From: Pseudoruegeria sp. SK021
GTDB lineage: Bacteria > Pseudomonadota > Alphaproteobacteria > Rhodobacterales > Rhodobacteraceae
Reading direction: 5' to 3'
Assembly: GCF_002119405.1 (NCBI RefSeq)
Contig: NZ_MTBG01000016.1
Span: 17,374-81,373, forward strand
DNA length: 64,000 bases
The notes under the pieces are model-generated. The model was not told where the DNA came from. It worked only from the letters and a program-made list of their open reading frames with translations, and made no database searches. The first letter of the stretch is position 1; every line of letters starts with the position of its first letter. The position numbers and the translations under genes are program-made. Of the stretch, positions 26,480 through 36,251 are shown piece by piece.

Positions 26480-27299
26480 ACCACAGCGCGTCGGGGCCAG
26501 TCTTGCTGACCGCTAACGCGCCGGCCGCCGCGCCGGCGCGAAGTTGGGCATCCACACTGCATCCAAGGGCGATGGCTGCTGTGATTGCCCCGACCGTTGC
26601 ATCCCCTGCGCCGGTGGGATCAATTGCGGTGCGTGGTGGCGGCGCACAGATGCGGGTTTCGCCGTCCTGCCAGTGCAGTAGTCCGCGCACGCCGCGTTTG
26701 AGAAGCAGGCGTGGGGCAACAGTGGTCAGGCAGGCGATGATCCGGGCCTCATCTGTTTCGCCGGTTAAAAGCTGCGCCTCGTCCAAGCTGGGCGCAAACA
26801 CATCAATCCCGGCGAACTGTGGCAGGGCTGACGGGCCGGGGGCGGCGAAGGCCTCGCTGGTATCGGCAATTAAAAGGCCCGGTGCCGCTGCGCGCATCTG
26901 GGGAAGAAGGTGAAGCGGGAGGGGGCATAACAGGCAGGTCTCGGCGCCCGGTGGCAATGGCGGCGCCAATGCCGCCGTGCGGTCCCACCATTCCGGCGAC
27001 CGGGCGGCGCTATCCTGGCGGGCTTCGTTCTGACCATAGACGACCCGTGTGCGTCTGGACGGCCCGGCCCGCCGTTCGACCGCGGACACGTCAAGACCTT
27101 GGGCGGACAACCGGTCGAGCCAAGCATCGGGAAAGTCGTCCCCGATGGCGATACACAGCCGGGGCGTGACCCCAAGGCGCACCGCAGAAAGCGCCGCGTA
27201 AATGGCCCCTCCGCCGATGCTTTCGTGGCGGCTTCCGTCGGCTGTCTCGACGTCATCAATCGAGGCGTAGCCGACAATGTCGACGGAGGGGCGGGTCAT
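26478..27299 (-). CDS. PfkB/ribokinase family carbohydrate kinase B
   Basis: A 273-residue kinase, close in length to FrlD-type fructosamine kinases (about 260). The glycine-rich substrate region is HESIGGGAIYAALSAVRLGV and the catalytic motif is IDPTGAGDATVGAITAA. It starts four bases after the stop of the SIS gene upstream, so the pair is clearly co-transcribed. It shares only general family similarity with kinase A at 17234, so the two kinases probably have different substrates or are old duplicates. Substrate unknown. Confidence 0.9.
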   Translation of the reverse strand: MTRPSVDIVGYASIDDVETADGSRHESIGGGAIYAALSAVRLGVTPRLCIAIGDDFPDAWLDRLSAQGLDVSAVERRAGPSRRTRVVYGQNEARQDSAARSPEWWDRTAALAPPLPPGAETCLLCPLPLHLLPQMRAAAPGLLIADTSEAFAAPGPSALPQFAGIDVFAPSLDEAQLLTGETDEARIIACLTTVAPRLLLKRGVRGLLHWQDGETRICAPPPRTAIDPTGAGDATVGAITAAIALGCSVDAQLRAGAAAGALAVSKTGPDALW

Positions 27300-27303
27300 A
27301 ACG

Positions 27304-28398
27304 CTATTCTCCGGTGCCGAGCAACGATCTGCGGGTCAGCAGGCGCGACACGGTGAACTTATCGACATCGTCTTTCAGATGCAGTCGGCGGTCGGGGTCG
27401 GTGCCATTGGTGCGACCCAAGTGATACGCCAGTAATTGCAGCGCGATGGCCTGAGTGACAGGCAGTGCAGCGCTGCCGCCGGGTGTTTGGATGCGGTGTG
27501 TTGCAGCGGGTACCGGCGTGTCAGAGCTTTCGATCGCCACGGTGATGACGCCCAGCCGCGCCAATGCGTCGGCGGCAGAATTGGCAAACTCGGCCGCGCG
27601 GGCGGAATGCGGTAGTAAAACGACCATTTCGCCGCGATCGAGCGACCAGTACTGCCGGTGCGCAAACTCTTCCAACTCGTCACTCCAAGAGTGGACGGTG
27701 GTTACTTCAACCATTTTCGCGGCACCGTAATCGGCGGTTGCCACCGCATGTCCCGTGCCAAGGAACCGTATTCCGGCTAGGGATTCTCCATCTTGATCGG
27801 CGATCGCTGCGGTCTGAGCGGTGGTGGTGCGGATAAAGTCCGGCAGGTCTGGCAAGGCGCTGGATAGGGCGGCGGGCAAGGGCGCGTTGTCGCAGAGCAT
27901 CGACAGGGCCAGTACGGTCGCCGTGTAGCTGGACGTGCCGCAGAGGAACTTGCCAATATCGTCAATGCCCAGCTGAAGGCGCGGAAGGCCCAAGGCGCCG
28001 ACGCGTCCGCCATCGCGATTGGTCAGCAGGGCGGCAATCGGGCCGACTTCCAGCGCAGCTTCGGCCGATTGCAGGCTGCGATCCACCCCGCCTGACATGG
28101 TGATGCCGAGGGCACGGTCGTTCTGTGTCAGGGTCGGCGCGACGGTCAGCAGGAAATCCATGCTGGCCGAGGCATATGTTCGGCATCCGCCCATCGTCTG
28201 GCCGGGCAGGGCCGCACGGGCCGCGAACCATCCGTCGCCGCTGCCATAGGCATGGACGGCGCCGTTCCCCTTTGGGTGCAGATGGGCGCGGGCAAATTGG
28301 GTGAGTTCGTCTTGGCGGGCCAGAAGATCGGCCAGAAGATCGGGCTGCCGGACAATATCGTCAAGCATCGGCGTTGCAGCCGGAGTATCCAGAGGCAT
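27304..28398 (-). CDS. SIS-domain sugar isomerase/deglycase-like protein B
   Basis: A 364-residue protein with two SIS domains: GNGAVHAYGSGDGWFAARAA and RALGITMSGGVDRSLQSAE in the first, SLAGIRFLGTGHAVATADYG and SDELEEFAHRQYW in the second. The Glu-x-x-His arrangement (EEFAH) is at the same place as EEWAH in SIS protein A and the Glu/His of GlmS-like enzymes. The ATG at 28398 follows AAGGA; 34 upstream in-frame codons are discarded. Paired with kinase B. Likely acts on an amino-sugar or sugar-amine phosphate. Confidence 0.86.
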   Translation of the reverse strand: MPLDTPAATPMLDDIVRQPDLLADLLARQDELTQFARAHLHPKGNGAVHAYGSGDGWFAARAALPGQTMGGCRTYASASMDFLLTVAPTLTQNDRALGITMSGGVDRSLQSAEAALEVGPIAALLTNRDGGRVGALGLPRLQLGIDDIGKFLCGTSSYTATVLALSMLCDNAPLPAALSSALPDLPDFIRTTTAQTAAIADQDGESLAGIRFLGTGHAVATADYGAAKMVEVTTVHSWSDELEEFAHRQYWSLDRGEMVVLLPHSARAAEFANSAADALARLGVITVAIESSDTPVPAATHRIQTPGGSAALPVTQAIALQLLAYHLGRTNGTDPDRRLHLKDDVDKFTVSRLLTRRSLLGTGE

Positions 28399-28551
28399 GG
28401 GGGGGTCCTTTGCCGGAGAGTGTATTTCGGGCTGAATTTCAGAGCGGCACGCCCGAGGTCCAGCGCCGTCATATTGTCGGGCAATGACCTGCCGTGGCAA
28501 GAAAAGTCTCGATAAGAAATTTCTTTCGAAAATTTACTATTAGCAGAGCTA
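28399..28551 (-). promoter_or_regulatory. Upstream region of the SIS-PfkB B pair with palindromes
   Basis: The distal half is AT-rich. AAGAAATTTCTT (28514-28525) is a perfect 12-bp palindrome and overlaps the 8-bp palindrome TTTCGAAA (28524-28531). CTTTCG (28523-28528) recurs from the 26211-26477 region. The site lies between the DeoR stop and the SIS start, over 110 bp from the latter, and is a candidate DeoR-type operator. Confidence 0.45.
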
Positions 28552-29325
28552 TTATGCCAATACCACTTCCAGTCCGGCGGCGCGCAACTCTTTGACCGCG
28601 GCTGGAGATGCGCCTTGGTCGGTGATCAGAAGATCTACTTGGTCAAGGTCGGCAATCTTTGCGGTGGCCACGTGCTTGAGTTTGGAATGATCGGCTAGCA
28701 TCACCACACGGCTCGCAGCTGCCATCATCTTTTGTTTGATCTCGGCTTCGTGCCAGTTGCTGTTGGTAAAACCTTTAACGGTATCCACCCCCGCGCAGCT
28801 GATGAAAGCAACGTCCGCGTTGACCCGATCCAGAAGCAGCGTTCCGAACGGCGACACCAACGAATTCAGCTTGGGGCGCACTGTGCCGCCGGTGACAATC
28901 ACCGTAATATTTGGGCGCGGAGACAGTTCTATTGCCACATTAAGCGAATTTGTGACCACTGCGAGGTCCGTCAGCTTGTCAGGAATAAGGCCCGCAAGGG
29001 CTGCGATGGTCGAACCTGTATCCATAAGGATGGTTTCACCGTCGCGGATCATGTCGGCGGCGATGGCAGCAATCGCCGTCTTCTCAGCCCCGCGCAACGA
29101 CGCATTCAGATCGACCGGGCGTTCATATCTGCTTGGTCGCATCGCAATCGCACCGCCGCGTACTCGGCGCAAAATCTGGGATTTTTCCAATATAAGTAGG
29201 TCGGCGCGCACGGTCACCGTCGAGACACCCAGCGTTTCGCTGAGGTTGATGACGTCCACCCGCCCATCCGTGCCCAGCATTTCTACGATCTGGCGGTGTC
29301 TTGTTATTGCTTTCAAAGTGGACAT
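28552..29325 (-). CDS. DeoR/GlpR family transcriptional regulator
   Basis: A 257-residue regulator. The N-terminal winged helix runs RHRQIVEMLGTDGRVDVINL then SETLGVSTVTVRADLLILEK (about residues 9-48) with RRVRGGAI as the wing. The C-terminal sugar-phosphate-binding domain has ILMDTGSTIAALAGLI, VVTNSLNVAIEL and VVMLADHSKLKH, the standard DeoR isomerase-like fold. Such proteins sense phosphorylated sugars, which suits regulation of the PfkB/SIS genes by their product. It is divergent from the BtpA-like gene, with 113 bp between the starts, and is followed by the SIS-PfkB B pair. Confidence 0.93.
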   Translation of the reverse strand: MSTLKAITRHRQIVEMLGTDGRVDVINLSETLGVSTVTVRADLLILEKSQILRRVRGGAIAMRPSRYERPVDLNASLRGAEKTAIAAIAADMIRDGETILMDTGSTIAALAGLIPDKLTDLAVVTNSLNVAIELSPRPNITVIVTGGTVRPKLNSLVSPFGTLLLDRVNADVAFISCAGVDTVKGFTNSNWHEAEIKQKMMAAASRVVMLADHSKLKHVATAKIADLDQVDLLITDQGASPAAVKELRAAGLEVVLA

Positions 29326-29438
29326 TGAAAAAACCTTTTAGGGATTGACTCAAGAGCGATCGATGTCAGGTTAACGGATAGTCGCGCACCGTACATCATT
29401 CATTTTCGGCGCGCCCTTTCACCCTGATCGAGGTTTTA

Positions 29439-30227
29439 ATGTCGTCTACTTGTGTTCCCGCCCGTCTTCCGTCCGTTGTGGCCGCGTTGCAATTTCCGCC
29501 ATTCCGTGGCCCGGACGTGATGCCCATGTCATGGTATGAGGATTACCTGCTGACGAATGCCGAAGCCTTTGTGACCGGCGGGATTACCGCGATCAAGATT
29601 CAGGACGAAACCCGGCAGGAAGGATCCGCCAGCGCGCAGACGATCGCGCGGATGTCGGCGCTGGGGCGCGTGTTCAAGCAGGCGCACCCGGATGTTATGC
29701 TGGGCATAATCGTTCAGGCGCATGACGCCGTCGCGCCGTTGTGCATCGCCGATGCTTGTGGCGCGGATTTCGTGCGTCTCAAGGTTTTCGTCGGGACGTC
29801 GGTGAACGCGGAAGGAACCCGCAATGCGTTGTCCGTACAAGCTGAGGCCTGCCGGGAAGATCTGAACCGCCGTGACATTGCCATCATGGCCGACGTTCAT
29901 GACCGCACCTCGGTCGCGCTGAGCCGAGTGAATGACGCGACCGCGGCTGGATGGGCGCAGGGGATGGGCGCAGATGCTATTGTCCTGACCGGCGACTCGT
30001 TTGACGACAGCTGCGCCAAGATCGCCGCTGTCCGTCAGGCCGGGGTGAAGCGCCCATTGTATATTGGCGGCGGCATCAACGGTGACAACGCCAAGCGCGC
30101 GCTGGAAATTGCCGACGGCATCGTGGTCAGTACATCGCTGATGCGGAAGGATGCGGCTGACTCAGATCTTCTGCGCTGGGATGTGGATGCCGTGCGTCAA
30201 TTGATGCACGGTCTTTCAGCCGAGTAA
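29439..30227 (+). CDS. BtpA/SgcQ family TIM-barrel protein
   Basis: A 262-residue protein with BtpA-family features: VVAALQFPPFRGPDVMPMSW at the start, EAFVTGGITAIKIQDETRQE, CGADFVRLKVFVGTSVNAEG, IAIMADVHDRTSVAL and LYIGGGINGDNAKRALEIAD. BtpA was named for a cyanobacterial photosystem I assembly factor, but most relatives (such as SgcQ of E. coli) are uncharacterised members of sugar-metabolism operons with a TIM-barrel phosphate-binding end (GGGIN). Divergent from the DeoR regulator. Its likely job is a lyase or isomerase step on a phosphorylated intermediate of the island; this is inference. Confidence 0.85.
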   Translation: MSSTCVPARLPSVVAALQFPPFRGPDVMPMSWYEDYLLTNAEAFVTGGITAIKIQDETRQEGSASAQTIARMSALGRVFKQAHPDVMLGIIVQAHDAVAPLCIADACGADFVRLKVFVGTSVNAEGTRNALSVQAEACREDLNRRDIAIMADVHDRTSVALSRVNDATAAGWAQGMGADAIVLTGDSFDDSCAKIAAVRQAGVKRPLYIGGGINGDNAKRALEIADGIVVSTSLMRKDAADSDLLRWDVDAVRQLMHGLSAE

Positions 30228-30384
30228 GCGACATTGTCAGGGTGGCGACCAACGAAGTGTCGCGCCCTGATCTGATCGAAAAGGCCGAAGTGTCAGTAAC
30301 TTAGTGCCGTCATCCGGCGCTTTGTTTGCGTGTCGGGTTGATTGCAATGTCGCGACCTTATGAGGCCTCAATCCAGCCTTACGC

Positions 30385-30413
30385 AGCGACGCGCACGGGT
30401 CTTGCGCGTCGCT
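30385..30413 (+). terminator. Strong hairpin between btpA-like and gyrB 3' ends
   Basis: AGCGACGCGC and GCGCGTCGCT form a perfect 10-bp stem with a 9-base loop. On the plus strand GATTTTGATCTGTTCTG follows, a weak T-rich run; on the minus strand no T-run follows. It lies between convergent genes, 25 bp from the gyrB stop, and may stop transcription from both sides. Confidence 0.55.
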
Positions 30414-30437
30414 GATTTTGATCTGTTCTGATAGCCC

Positions 30438-32867
<2,430 letters not shown>

Positions 32868-32934
32868 TCATAAGATCGTCATTTTATAGGCCAAGGCGGC
32901 GGGAATGTCACGCGGTCGGCGGCAGAAATCGGCG

Positions 32935-33555
32935 TCACGTGAAGGGGATGATGCAGCCGACCAAAAGCATGAGGATCCCGGCCACCTGATTGGTCCGCCG
33001 GAAGGCACGCGGCGTGGTCAGAAAACGCCGGATCTTGTGAATGAACGCGGCAAAAATTAGGTTGCCGATCAGTGGAACTGCGATTGAAATCAGGACGATA
33101 GCGGTAATGTCTTGGACAGTGACCCGGGTGAGGTCAAAAAAGCCCGGCAAGATCCCCATGTAAAACAGGATCGCCTTCGGGTTGGCGAGGATGACGACGA
33201 CCCCCGCCAGAAACCCGGCCAGCATTCCCGGTTGAGTCAGGCGGCTATCGGCTGAGATGCGCCGATCCGCATGGCGTAGCAAGTTGAGGCCCATGAACCA
33301 AAACATCGCGGCCCCGGCAAAGCGCAGTAAGGTCATGAAACCATTGAATTCTGATACGATCCACGACACGCCGAGGATTGCCAGAAGCGGCCAGAGCGCA
33401 TCGCCGATCACAACCCCCAAGGCCAGCGGCCATGCCGCATGAAAGCCGCCGGACATGCCGCGCGTGATCAAGGCCAGCCAGACCGGGCCGGGGGTCAGAA
33501 ATAGGACAAACAGGCCCGCAGCATAAAGCCCGAGATCGGCAAATGTGACCGTCAT
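32935..33555 (-). CDS. LysE/RhtB family amino-acid exporter
   Basis: A 206-residue inner-membrane protein with about six hydrophobic segments. The N-terminal LYAAGLFVLFLTPGPVWLAL contains the family motif TPGP, and VVVILANPKAILFYMGILPG is the conserved second helix region. LysE/RhtB proteins export amino acids or their analogues. It sits between gyrB and an HpcH/HpaI aldolase gene, on the same strand; there is no clue to the substrate. Confidence 0.92.
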   Translation of the reverse strand: MTVTFADLGLYAAGLFVLFLTPGPVWLALITRGMSGGFHAAWPLALGVVIGDALWPLLAILGVSWIVSEFNGFMTLLRFAGAAMFWFMGLNLLRHADRRISADSRLTQPGMLAGFLAGVVVILANPKAILFYMGILPGFFDLTRVTVQDITAIVLISIAVPLIGNLIFAAFIHKIRRFLTTPRAFRRTNQVAGILMLLVGCIIPFT

Positions 33556-33673
33556 TCGGGCTTACCTAAATCACTTTGGAGCCACGCCTGAAGGTGAGAC
33601 AAACAGCGTCGGAACTCTGTCGGACTTTTATCGGACTTTCGTCGGACCAAGTGTCGGGGTGAGGCCGGGCGGG

Positions 33674-34426
33674 TCAGTCTCGGCACCAGCCTTGCATCTG
33701 CGTGGCCAAGGTGCGCAGCATCAACACATCAACTCCGGCGATGATCCGGTTGCCCTTGGCGAAGGCCGCATCGGCGCGGTCCGGGTCCATGGCGATGGTG
33801 CCCATAGGCAAGCCAGCTTTGAGGACGGCGGCCTCCATCTTCCCGATCAGCGCTAGGAAGTCGGGGTGATCGAACTGACCGGGAATGCCCAAGGCGGTCG
33901 ACAGGTCATAGGGGGCCGGAATGATGGCATCGATCCCGGGCACAGCGCAGATCGCCTCAATATTCTCGGCCGCCTCCAGCGTTTCGGCCAGCAGGATGCA
34001 GACCCCGCGCTTGGCAAAGTCCGCCGCATAGCCGGCCATGTCTTGACCATAGCGGGCCGCGGCCATGAACGGGCCGAAACTGCGGTGGCCATTGGGCGGA
34101 TAATGCATGGAGGACACCGCCCAAGCGGCATCTTCTGCGGTCCGGATCAGCGGAAAGACCAGTCCTTCGGCCCCCAGATCGAGGGCGCGTTTGACATGGG
34201 CGTCGTCCAATTTGGTGATCCGCACCAGCGGCGCGCAATCGGTGCCCGCCGTGGCCGCGATCATGGCATGCAGCGCGCCATAGTCGATTGCGCCGTGCTC
34301 CAGATCCAGCATGACGCAATCGGCGCCGCCGGCGGCCACGGCCTGAACCACGGTCGCCGAAGGAATGGCGACCATCATCATGCTCAGACGATCGGTGGTG
34401 GTGTGCAATTTATCCTTAAAGATCAT
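33674..34426 (-). CDS. HpcH/HpaI family aldolase
   Basis: A 250-residue class II (metal-dependent) pyruvate aldolase. The family motifs are GADCVMLDLEHGAIDYGALH at the metal and base region, APLVRITKLDD, the PPNGHRSFGP loop, and ILLAETLEAAENIEAI with the metal-binding glutamate, followed by IIPAPYDLSTALGIPGQFDH. Related enzymes cleave 4-hydroxy-2-oxo acids (HpaI, GarL, RhmA). The natural substrate is not determined by the sequence. An operon with lysE downstream is possible but the gap is 118 bp. Confidence 0.92.
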   Translation of the reverse strand: MIFKDKLHTTTDRLSMMMVAIPSATVVQAVAAGGADCVMLDLEHGAIDYGALHAMIAATAGTDCAPLVRITKLDDAHVKRALDLGAEGLVFPLIRTAEDAAWAVSSMHYPPNGHRSFGPFMAAARYGQDMAGYAADFAKRGVCILLAETLEAAENIEAICAVPGIDAIIPAPYDLSTALGIPGQFDHPDFLALIGKMEAAVLKAGLPMGTIAMDPDRADAAFAKGNRIIAGVDVLMLRTLATQMQGWCRD

Positions 34427-34543
34427 TCTGAGGCTCCTGGCGCGGCAATCGGGAGGGGCACGCTAGGGCGCAGGTTAATTTCTGTCAATTGGCGCACCGG
34501 CTTGGACCGTGTTAGCAGGCGCAGACCCTGCGGAGGACGCCAA

Positions 34544-34762
34544 ATGCAGCCAAGTTTGAGAGCCAAGATCACCACCGTCTGCGCGGCCAAGATCGCGGCA
34601 AAGGGCGAGGGGGTCGGGGTATCGTTCTATGCGTTCTTCGCAAACCGTAACGATGATCCCGAGTTGCTGATGGAGGCTGCGGAGTGGTGGATCCGGCAGC
34701 ACCGACTGGATCATTTTGAAAAGGCGGTGAAAATTCGCGCGATGGTCATGGCTGGCCTCTGA
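34544..34762 (+). CDS. Small conserved protein, probably DUF6500
   Basis: A 72-residue soluble protein starting MQPSLRAKITTVCAAKIA and ending KIRAMVMAGL. Its middle, GEGVGVSFYAFFANRNDDPE, and the tryptophan pair EAAEWWIRQHRLDHF give it a distinct, non-random composition. The ATG follows a strong ribosome-binding site (GGAGG, seven-base spacer). I recall short proteins of this type as DUF6500; the function is unknown. It lies on the strand opposite to the replication genes, between the aldolase and a small membrane protein. Confidence 0.7.
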   Translation: MQPSLRAKITTVCAAKIAAKGEGVGVSFYAFFANRNDDPELLMEAAEWWIRQHRLDHFEKAVKIRAMVMAGL

Positions 34763-34862
34763 GATGCGGTGCCACTGAACTTGTTCTGCGCCGGGGACTG
34801 CGGTATCGCATAGGCATCGGAACGCCGGGTTCACGGCGCCGATCTCCGGAAAGTTTTTGACG

Positions 34863-35111
34863 ATGTTTTTAACCCGATTTGCGGCTTTTGAGCAGCAGTT
34901 GAAGTGGCTTGCCTTCGCATTGGGCCTGTGCAGTACAATTTGTGTGGTGCAAGGCTGGCAGTTTGGCGCGATGGTCTTCAGTCTGCCGTTTTGTTTGATT
35001 TGGATTTACTGCGCGTGGCTGCGCAACGAGCCGCAGTTGAAATATATTAACGTGATGTTCACGCTGCTCTATGTCTATGGGATTGGGCGCTATTTGGTGC
35101 TGTACACATAA
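34863..35111 (+). CDS. Small two- to three-helix membrane protein of unknown function
   Basis: An 82-residue protein. Hydrophobic segments are visible at about residues 15-32 (LKWLAFALGLCSTICVV), 35-53 (FGAMVFSLPFCLIWIYCAW) and 60-80 (YINVMFTLLYVYGIGRYLVL). I do not recognise a family. A TTG two codons upstream is possible but the ATG at 34863 is preferred. It is convergent with recF, whose stop is eight bases away. Real coding is supported by the regular helix spacing and the opposite-strand placement beside a conserved small gene. Confidence 0.62.
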   Translation: MFLTRFAAFEQQLKWLAFALGLCSTICVVQGWQFGAMVFSLPFCLIWIYCAWLRNEPQLKYINVMFTLLYVYGIGRYLVLYT

Positions 35112-35119
35112 CGCGCTGT

Positions 35120-36220
35120 TTAACGATCTGGGCACCGGACCCGGCTTTCGCCGTCGACTTCGGTGACCTCAAGCCGCTGGGTGCGGTTGCCCAAACTGTC
35201 GAACAATTCGGCGCCGGTGCCGGTCAGGAAGGCTTGGGCGCCCAAGGTGCAAACCTCGTCATAAAGGGCGGCGCGGCGGTCAGCATCCAGATGGGCCGCG
35301 ACCTCGTCCAACAACAAGATCGGCGCGGTTCCGGTATCTTCGGCCAGCGCCCGGGCATTGGCGAGGATCAGGGAAATCAGCAGGGCTTTCTGTTCGCCGG
35401 TGGAGCACAGCGCGGCGGGCATCGCCTTGGCGGCAAAGGTGACGTCAAGATCGACGCGGTGCGGCCCGACCCGGCTGCGTCCGGCACGCAAGTCGCCCGG
35501 GCGCGCGTCGGCAAGGGCAGCGGCAAAGGCGGCGGCATCGGCAAAGGGCGCGGGATCGGACAGGGCCAGATCGGCGGCCGGAAACGCGGTGATCGCGCCA
35601 GTCTGGGCCTGTTGCAGGCGGGCGATGGCGGCGGCGCGGTTGGCGGCAAGGGCGGTTCCGGCCTCGGCCATGCGAAATTCCAGCGCGGCGTACCAGCGGG
35701 TGTCGGTGATCTGATCGCGCAACAGCCGGTTGCGGTCGCGCATCGCCTTGTCATAGGCCAGCACCGCGTCGGCATGGCCGGGCTGAAAACTGAGGGCGAT
35801 CCGGTCAAGAAACCGGCGACGGCCCTCGGCGCCTTCGGACCAAAGCCGATCCATGGAGGGCACCAGCCAGAGGATGCGCAGCAGGCTGCCAAGCGCATTT
35901 TGCGGCGCGGCTTTGCCATCGATACGGGTTTGGCGGGGGCTGCCGGCCTCGGCCCGGGCGTCGATCTGATGCTGGCGGGGGCCGTGGGTCAGGTCGGCAA
36001 CGATGCGCCAGCCGATTCTGTCCGGGCTTCGCGCCAGATCATCGCTGGTGGCGCGGCGCAGGCCCCGGCCCGGCGAAAGCAAAGAGATTGCCTCGATCAG
36101 ATTGGTTTTTCCGGCCCCGTTCGGTCCGAAGATCGCCACCGGGCGCGGATCAAGATCCAGCGTGGTCCGGCGATGCGACCGGAAATGCGACAGATCAAGA
36201 CGGGTGAGGGCAAGGCTCAT
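35120..36220 (-). CDS. recF: DNA replication and repair protein RecF
   Basis: A 366-residue RecF. It starts LTRLDLSHFRSHRRTTLDLD with Walker A GPNGAGKTNLIEAISLLSPG, then the arm domain, CSTGEQKALLISLILANA as the ABC signature region, and ILLLDEVAAHLDADRRAALY as Walker B with the D-loop. RecF loads RecA at gaps together with RecO and RecR. The ATG at 36220 is chosen; the open frame extends 19 codons further into the dnaN side. It follows dnaN in the usual order. Confidence 0.96.
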   Translation of the reverse strand: MSLALTRLDLSHFRSHRRTTLDLDPRPVAIFGPNGAGKTNLIEAISLLSPGRGLRRATSDDLARSPDRIGWRIVADLTHGPRQHQIDARAEAGSPRQTRIDGKAAPQNALGSLLRILWLVPSMDRLWSEGAEGRRRFLDRIALSFQPGHADAVLAYDKAMRDRNRLLRDQITDTRWYAALEFRMAEAGTALAANRAAAIARLQQAQTGAITAFPAADLALSDPAPFADAAAFAAALADARPGDLRAGRSRVGPHRVDLDVTFAAKAMPAALCSTGEQKALLISLILANARALAEDTGTAPILLLDEVAAHLDADRRAALYDEVCTLGAQAFLTGTGAELFDSLGNRTQRLEVTEVDGESRVRCPDR

Positions 36221-36251
36221 CCGGGCCCCCAAAGGCGGTGCGGATGCGGGG

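Noticed and set aside
25960..26913. A plus-strand frame across the AT-rich gap
   Set aside because: It runs antisense through the ends of two real genes and through the AT-rich control region, with a sharp change in residue composition.
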